Shown here piece after piece: positions 59,377 to 64,000 of a DNA stretch of 64,000 nucleotides. The stretch is from assembly GCA_947474435.1 (NCBI GenBank), contig CANJII010000006.1, positions 1-64,000 of the forward strand, written 5' to 3'. The notes beneath the pieces are model-generated. The model did not search any database, was not told the origin of the DNA, and was given only the letters and a program-made list of their open reading frames with translations. Origin of the DNA: Chitinophagaceae bacterium. GTDB taxonomy: Bacteria > Bacteroidota > Bacteroidia > Chitinophagales > UBA10324. The translations under genes were made by a program, and so were the position numbers. Position 1 is the first letter of the stretch. Each line of letters starts with the position of its first letter.

Positions 59377-60548
59377 GGAGTTCCCAATTCTTCCAATTTT
59401 TATTCTGGATTCCGGTTGGGTTGCTTTTCTATTCTTATATTTTATATCCTTTACTTCTTGAAATAATTTTTCTTGTAAAAAGTAAAAGCAAACAACTTCC
59501 AACTTCCAGCTTCCAACTTCCAACCATCAGTATTCTTATCTCAGTATTCAATGAAGAAAAAGTAATTGCAGAAAAAATCAAAAACATTTTCGAGTGTGAT
59601 TACTCGAAAGACAAACTGGAAATAATTATCGGCAACGATTATTCTTCAGATGCAACAAAAGAAATTCTTGAACAGCTAAGAATTCAAAACCCTAAACTCG
59701 AAACCCGAAATTATGAACTAAGAAGAGGCAAGCCCGCCGTTTTAAATGATTTGGTGAAAGAAGCAAAAGGTGAAATCATTCTGCTTACTGATGCAAATAT
59801 TTTATTTGATAAGGATGCGATAAAAAAACTGATTGCTCATTTTGCTTATTCTACAATTGGTTTGGTTGGTGGCAACATCATTAATAAAGCAAGTGGCAAA
59901 GGAATTTCCATTCAGGAAAAAACATACATCAGTCGCGAGAATAGAATAAAATTTCTGGAAGGAAAAAATTTCGGGAGTATGATTGGTCCTTTTGGTGGTT
60001 TTTATGCTTTACGGAAAAACCTGTATCAACCAATTCCTGAAAATTTTCTGGTGGATGATTTTTTTATCTGCATGAATGTGTTAAAACAAAATTTTAAATC
60101 CATTGCTGAACCAACCGCAATTGCCTACGAAGAAGTTTCAGAAGACTGGAAACAGGAGTACAAACGCAAAGCGCGAATTTCAGCAGGCAATTTTCAAAAC
60201 CTCATTGACTGCGAAAATTTATTGTTGCGGTTCAACTCAACTTCATTTTGTTTTTTCTCTCACAAAGTTTTGAGATGGCTTGGACCATTTTTTATAGTAC
60301 TTGCGTTTCTGTTTACTTTTCCATTGGTAATTTTAAAGGGAACTATTCTTTATAAATTTTTATTTGTCATTCAATCACTTTTTTTGCTTTCACCATTAAT
60401 TGAATTGGGATTGGAAAAATCGGGTTTTAAAAATTCAGGTTGGAAGTTCATCGCCTATTTTTACGCTATGAATTTTGCCTTGCTTACCGGTTGGTTCAGA
60501 TTCATAAAAGGAATAAAATCAGGAGCATGGACTCCAACAAAAAGATAA
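59373..60548 (+). CDS. Membrane glycosyltransferase family 2 (poly-GlcNAc-synthase-like)
   Basis: An N-terminal membrane segment (about 8-32) is followed by a GT2 domain: ISILISVFNEEKVIAEKI, DYSSDATKEIL (variant of DDxSxD), RRGKPAVLNDLVKEAKGEIILLTDANI (in part) with catalytic DAN, GPFGGFYALRKNL, VDDFFICMNVL and the QxxRW-like KRKARISAGNFQ; three C-terminal membrane segments follow (about 300-370). 391 aa. Two stretches (QLPTSSFQLPT, IQNPKLETRNYEL) look like translated intergenic repeat words. Translationally coupled to the GT4 gene. Confidence 0.9.
   Translation: MRSSQFFQFLFWIPVGLLFYSYILYPLLLEIIFLVKSKSKQLPTSSFQLPTISILISVFNEEKVIAEKIKNIFECDYSKDKLEIIIGNDYSSDATKEILEQLRIQNPKLETRNYELRRGKPAVLNDLVKEAKGEIILLTDANILFDKDAIKKLIAHFAYSTIGLVGGNIINKASGKGISIQEKTYISRENRIKFLEGKNFGSMIGPFGGFYALRKNLYQPIPENFLVDDFFICMNVLKQNFKSIAEPTAIAYEEVSEDWKQEYKRKARISAGNFQNLIDCENLLLRFNSTSFCFFSHKVLRWLGPFFIVLAFLFTFPLVILKGTILYKFLFVIQSLFLLSPLIELGLEKSGFKNSGWKFIAYFYAMNFALLTGWFRFIKGIKSGAWTPTKR
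59494..59521 (+). repeat. Four tandem 7-base words inside the membrane GT2 gene
   Basis: AACTTCC, AACTTCC, AGCTTCC, AACTTCC in a row, translated as QLPTSSFQLPT directly before the first GT2 motif. A 7-base period is not a codon multiple, which is unusual for a protein-level repeat. Confidence 0.85.
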
Positions 60549-60554
60549 ATTAAA

Positions 60555-60587
60555 AGACCGACGCGGTTTTTAAAACCGCGTCGGTCT
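60555..60587. repeat. G+C-rich 15-bp palindrome upstream of ribBA
   Basis: AGACCGACGCGGTTT / AAACCGCGTCGGTCT, loop TTA. It lies seven bases after the GT2 stop. The plus strand lacks a T-run (TGAACAGTAG follows). The T-rich tail (TTTTAATTTA) is on the minus strand, where no gene ends nearby. Confidence 0.9.
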
Positions 60588-60609
60588 GAACAGTAGAAAA
60601 ATTAAAACA

Positions 60610-61809
60610 ATGTTTAATAAAATAGAAGAAGCACTCGACGATATCCGCAATGGAAAATTAGTAATTGTGGTGGATGATGAAGACCGCGAAAACGAAGGCG
60701 ACTTTGTAACCGCCGCACGGAATGCAACACCTGAAATAATTAATTTCATGTCAAAGTTTGGTCGCGGATTAATATGCGCACCATTGACTGAAGCTCGTTG
60801 CGAAGAACTGAATTTAAAAATGATGGTGAGCGATAACACGGCGCTGCATCAAACTCCATTTACAGTTTCAGTTGATTTACTTGGTCACGGATGCACCACC
60901 GGAATCAGCGCGCACGACAGAAGTAAAACTGTTTTATCATTTATCAATTCAAAAACAAAACCCGAAGAACTCGGAAGGCCCGGACATATTTTTCCACTGA
61001 AAGCTCGCAGCGGCGGCGTGTTGCGCAGAGCCGGACACACCGAAGCGTGCATTGACCTTGCACGACTCGCAGGTTTTGAAGAAGCAGCGGTGCTCGTTGA
61101 AATCATGAATGATGATGGAACAATGGCTCGCCTTCCGCAATTAATAAAAGTGGCAAAAGAGCACGACCTTAAACTCATTACCATAAAAGATTTGATTGAG
61201 TACCGGTTGAAACACGATAGCATGATTCGCCGCGAAGTGGAAGTGAACATGCCAACTGAGTGGGGAAATTTTAAACTGCATGCTTACTCACAAACAGATT
61301 CATCGCAGGTGCATCTCGCGTTGGTAAAAGGAGAGTGGAAAAAGAGCGAACCTGTTTTGGTGCGTGTGCATTCGTGTTGCTTAACAGGCGATGTGTTTGG
61401 CAGCAGCCGTTGCGATTGTGGTGGTCAGTTGCATGATGCCATGCAGATGGTGGAAGAAGAAGGAAGCGGAGTGGTGTTGTACATGAATCAAGAAGGTAGA
61501 GGAATTGGTTTGCTGAATAAACTGAAAGCATACAAGTTGCAGGAAGAAGGAATGGACACGGTGGAAGCAAATCTTGAATTGGGTTTTGATATGGATGCGC
61601 GTGATTATGGAATTGGTGCCCAGATATTGCGCGACCTCGGCGTGCAAAAAATAAAACTCATGACCAACAACCCGAAGAAGCGCGCCGGACTGAAAGGTTA
61701 TGGATTAGAGATTGTAGAAAATGTGCCTATCCGCATGCATGTAAATCCGCACAACGAGCGCTACTTAAAAACCAAGCGCGATAAAATGGGACATGATTTC
61801 GCCATGTGA
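60610..61809 (+). CDS. ribBA: Bifunctional DHBP synthase / GTP cyclohydrolase II
   Basis: Supplies both precursors of riboflavin. N-terminal DHBP synthase (1-205): [12 protein letters not shown] (21-32), HTPF-like [16 protein letters not shown] (140-146). C-terminal GTP cyclohydrolase II (206-399): zinc ligands C257, C268 and C270 ([19 protein letters not shown], in part), [11 protein letters not shown] and the guanine-binding [16 protein letters not shown]. 399 aa, normal. No FMN riboswitch was recognised; only the palindrome at 60555-60587 precedes it. Confidence 0.96.
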   Translation: MFNKIEEALDDIRNGKLVIVVDDEDRENEGDFVTAARNATPEIINFMSKFGRGLICAPLTEARCEELNLKMMVSDNTALHQTPFTVSVDLLGHGCTTGISAHDRSKTVLSFINSKTKPEELGRPGHIFPLKARSGGVLRRAGHTEACIDLARLAGFEEAAVLVEIMNDDGTMARLPQLIKVAKEHDLKLITIKDLIEYRLKHDSMIRREVEVNMPTEWGNFKLHAYSQTDSSQVHLALVKGEWKKSEPVLVRVHSCCLTGDVFGSSRCDCGGQLHDAMQMVEEEGSGVVLYMNQEGRGIGLLNKLKAYKLQEEGMDTVEANLELGFDMDARDYGIGAQILRDLGVQKIKLMTNNPKKRAGLKGYGLEIVENVPIRMHVNPHNERYLKTKRDKMGHDFAM

Positions 61810-61849
61810 TTATTGTGAATTTGTAATTTCAATCCTTTTCTATTTATGA

Positions 61850-63112
61850 TTATATAATTTCAATTACCATCTGAATAGTCTGCCTCGTTTTTTGCTCCAA
61901 TAATATTTTTTTGTTAGCAGTTTGCTGCTGAATTACCTCATCGTTGTAGTGGCGAATGGTTAGCAGTTGCAATCCATCGTTGGTTAATATTTTATATTGA
62001 GAAGAAAGCTCTTCGAGAAAAGGATGGATGCGCTGTGGAATATTATCGGCGCAGAAAGAAAAACTAATGGCGGCATTCTGCATCATGTTAAAATGTACAC
62101 GATGCTTTACCATCAGGTTGAAAATGTTTTCGAGATTTTCTTCATCCATGAATGAAAAATCTTTCGGCGAAACCGAGATGAGAATTTGTTCGGGCTTTAA
62201 AACCAAAACAGAAATTACATTTTCATTCACCACATTTTCTCTGATAACAGTTCCTTCCAATTCAGGATATAAAAATGATTTTACATACAACGGAATATTT
62301 TTGTTCTGCAATGGCTTCATTGTTTTCGGGTGAATAACCGTGGCGCCATAAAAAGTCATTTCAATTGCTTCCTTGTACGAGAGTTCATCTATTTTTTTCG
62401 GGTCAGTAAAATAACGCGGGTCGGCATTTAATACGCCGGGCACATCCTTCCATATCGTAACACTTTCCGCATTTATGCAATAAGCCAACACAGCCGCAGA
62501 GTAATCAGAACCTTCGCGGCCGAGAGTGGTGGTCAGGTTTTCTGAAGTGCCTCCAATAAAACCCTGAGTGAGCATCCATCCTTGCTTTAAAATTGCAGGA
62601 ATATTTTCGGTACAGTTTCTTTCTGTTTTATCCCAATAAATTTTTCCTTCACGGTAATTGTTATCCGTTTTTATATAGTCACGCGCATCTTTCCACTGCA
62701 CTTTCAAACCGGTATGGTTTAAGAAAGCTGCCAGCATTTTTGTACTCGCCATTTCGCCAATCGAAACTATCTGGTCGTAGATGTAATCGTAGCTGTCAGA
62801 AGGTTCATCTTCCAGTATCCAGTCAATCTCCACAAACGAATTATTCAGTTCATCATATACCGGATGATTTTCAGGAAGGAGGGAAGACAAAATTTCAAAA
62901 TGATGCGCACGAAGTTTATTCAGTAATCCGATTGCATCACCGGTTTTATTGATGTAGGCTTTTGCAATTTGTTCGAGTGCGTTTGTTGTTTTTCCGAGTG
63001 CAGAAATAATAATTATTAATTCATCCTGCTTATAAAATTCCAATATCCGTTTCACATTCCTGAAACCATCCGCATCTTTTATGCTTGCACCACCGAATTT
63101 AAAAACTTTCAT
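61850..63112 (-). CDS. lysC: Aspartate kinase
   Basis: The first step of the lysine/threonine/methionine pathway. KFGGASIKDADGFRN (4-18) replaces the usual KFGGTS; the aspartate/ATP site GGTSENLTTTLGREGSDYSAA and WKDVPGVLNADPRYF are intact; EAIEMTFYGATVIHPKTM ends the catalytic domain. Residues about 300-420 form ACT-type regulatory domains (ILISVSPKDFSFMDEENLENIFNLMVKH, in part), so feedback control by an amino acid is likely. It is monofunctional (420 aa), not fused to homoserine dehydrogenase. Confidence 0.94.
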   Translation of the reverse strand: MKVFKFGGASIKDADGFRNVKRILEFYKQDELIIIISALGKTTNALEQIAKAYINKTGDAIGLLNKLRAHHFEILSSLLPENHPVYDELNNSFVEIDWILEDEPSDSYDYIYDQIVSIGEMASTKMLAAFLNHTGLKVQWKDARDYIKTDNNYREGKIYWDKTERNCTENIPAILKQGWMLTQGFIGGTSENLTTTLGREGSDYSAAVLAYCINAESVTIWKDVPGVLNADPRYFTDPKKIDELSYKEAIEMTFYGATVIHPKTMKPLQNKNIPLYVKSFLYPELEGTVIRENVVNENVISVLVLKPEQILISVSPKDFSFMDEENLENIFNLMVKHRVHFNMMQNAAISFSFCADNIPQRIHPFLEELSSQYKILTNDGLQLLTIRHYNDEVIQQQTANKKILLEQKTRQTIQMVIEII

Positions 63113-63184
63113 TTCTTCAATTATTCAATGGCGAAAATAGTTTTTCAGCAATAGGATATTTAAAAAATTGTTTTCAATTCAAAT

Positions 63185-63232
63185 ACAAAAAAACTGAAAG
63201 CCATCTGAAAAAATCAGAGCGGCTTTCAGTTT
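63185..63232 (-). terminator. Terminator of the small exported protein gene
   Basis: On the minus strand ACTGAAAGCC pairs with GGCTTTCAGT. An inner CTGA/TCAG stem lies between. A run of seven Ts follows (63187-63193 As on the plus strand). Confidence 0.88.
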
Positions 63233-63263
63233 AAAAAATTAAACTTCAAAATTTAACAGGCCA

Positions 63264-63689
63264 TCAGATTTGCTTGAAGGTTTTTACAATTTCACTAATA
63301 CTTCCGAGCAATTTTTCAAACTCATCTTTATTTTTCCCTCGTAAAGTGTTTTCTCGTGTGTTTTCACTGTAAGTTATAAAACCATCTTTGTTGGATAAAA
63401 CAACTCCGTTATAAATATTTTCCTGCACCTGCATCCATATTTTTTCATTCACTTTATTAATTGAAAACAAATACACATCATTAGGATAGGTTGGATTGTC
63501 ATATTTAAAAATGACACTGTTTTCTGTTTCATCAATTGTCAGTTTGTTCTTAAATTCCATTGGAATTGTTAATTGAAAATTCAATTGGTTACTGGTAAAA
63601 TTGTAGTTGTCGGTTCCGGAAATTTCTGTGGGTGTTGTTTTCCCGAAAATTCCGATGGATGCCAAAAGGGCAATCAAAATGGTTTTCAT
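63264..63689 (-). CDS. Small exported protein of unknown function (141 aa)
   Basis: A short signal-like hydrophobic N-terminus (MKTILIALLASIGIFG) precedes a beta-rich domain (LNFQLTIPMEFKNKLTIDETENSVIFKYDN, in part; DVYLFSINKVNEKIWMQVQENIY) and ends with a helix (FEKLLGSISEIVKTFKQI). The fold pattern resembles small PsbP/DUF1795-like proteins but no family is assigned. Monocistronic with its own terminator. Confidence 0.7.
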   Translation of the reverse strand: MKTILIALLASIGIFGKTTPTEISGTDNYNFTSNQLNFQLTIPMEFKNKLTIDETENSVIFKYDNPTYPNDVYLFSINKVNEKIWMQVQENIYNGVVLSNKDGFITYSENTRENTLRGKNKDEFEKLLGSISEIVKTFKQI

Positions 63690-63893
63690 TTCTAAAAAAT
63701 TTTGTTGGTTAATAAATCGGAGGGAGAACTGCAGTTAAGCGGAAAGAGGTTGATAAAAGTTACAGCACCCCTCAAAAAATAAGAAGTGAATTTTATGATA
63801 AACTTTATAGCCTATTACAAAATTCTTATTATACGATTGGTTGCCTATTGGAAAGTGCAATAGAAAATCCACAACCTTTAGTGTTAAAATTCG

Positions 63894-63924
63894 TTTTGAA
63901 TACAGTTCTATAAACATACCTTTG
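63894..63924 (+). promoter_or_regulatory. Bacteroidetes-type promoter of the gene starting at 63952
   Basis: TTTTG (63894-63898), an 18-base spacer and TACCTTTG (63917-63924), an exact TAnnTTTG match, 27 bases before the ATG. The rest of the 63690-63951 gap shows nothing else. Confidence 0.75.
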
Positions 63925-63951
63925 CAAACAGTAATAAAATTTAAATAAATT

Positions 63952-64000
63952 ATGAGTGATCAAATAAATAATAATCAAGCATCGGGCAAGAAAACAGATA
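63952..64000 (+). CDS. Start of a gene continuing beyond the window
   Basis: An ATG followed by 15 further codons (MSDQINNNQASGKKTD) runs off the right edge. The polar, Asn- and Lys-rich N-terminus shows no signal peptide. The good promoter just upstream supports it as real. The product cannot be identified from 16 residues. Confidence 0.6.
   Translation, partial: MSDQINNNQASGKKTD

Noticed and set aside
60549-60609. FMN riboswitch before ribBA
   Set aside because: The gap is only about 60 bases and holds a simple palindrome; none of the conserved junction motifs of an FMN aptamer is present.
63735-63917. 60-codon minus-strand open frame
   Set aside because: Composition is like intergenic sequence, there is no family resemblance, and it runs through the plus-strand promoter region of the next gene.

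Overview
The window is a chromosomal segment of an A/T-rich Gram-negative member of the Bacteroidota. The evidence is: six proteins ending in type IX secretion (T9SS) sorting domains, a PorP/SprF-type outer-membrane protein, SprB repeats, a roughly 287-residue primary sigma factor of the Bacteroidetes kind, promoters of the TTTG...TAnnTTTG form, and lipid A and heptose genes. No rRNA, transposase, integrase or CRISPR array is visible. No gene-free stretch is longer than 300 bases; the largest is 16107-16401.

Layout. 1-8300: the 3' end of a huge T9SS adhesin (49-residue tandem repeats, SprB repeats, two FN3 domains, sorting signal), two small conserved proteins, a beta-barrel/cytochrome c lipoprotein pair, and a PorP/SprF protein. 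8384-20000: a heptosyltransferase-like GT9, a DUF4294 protein, an agmatinase-family enzyme, P5C dehydrogenase (pruA) and three T9SS type A secreted proteins. 20153-24663: two tandem paralogous T9SS type B proteins. 24802-32974: housekeeping genes (surE, lpxB, rimM, rpsP, ffh, primary sigma factor, ndk, nrnA). 32971-35700: three consecutive FKBP-type prolyl isomerases. 35787-41388: MuiA-like protein, CoA-binding protein, PDH E2 and dnaX. 41441-45052: a two-gene cassette, an Mrr-like nuclease/SF2 helicase with five C-terminal repeats plus a small protein with an RX4H HEPN-type motif. 45097-60548: envelope glycan genes (GT2-GT-C-TPR fusion, methyltransferase, ABC flippase-like transporter, heptose-7-phosphate kinase, three more glycosyltransferases), mixed with an aminotransferase, a tRNA with anticodon CAT, rpsF-rpsR-rplI and an Hsp20. 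60610-64000: ribBA, aspartate kinase, a small exported protein and the first codons of a gene leaving the window.

How the genes fit together. T9SS cargo and the PorP/SprF-type protein point to a cell-surface adhesion or gliding apparatus. lpxB, hldE1/rfaE1, GT9, the ABC exporter and the GT2/GT4 enzymes would build LPS and surface glycans. FKBP isomerases and the MuiA-like protein probably work in the envelope. The helicase/HEPN cassette is the best candidate for a little-described (probably anti-phage) system.

Three further signals stand out. A ten-A run lies in dnaX exactly where a gamma-subunit frameshift would be expected. There is a recurring class of word-repeat/inverted-word intergenic elements, some of which may sit in frame inside glycosyltransferase genes. 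Repeated CAAAnnTA/TAnnTTTG promoter cores match the sigma factor encoded here.
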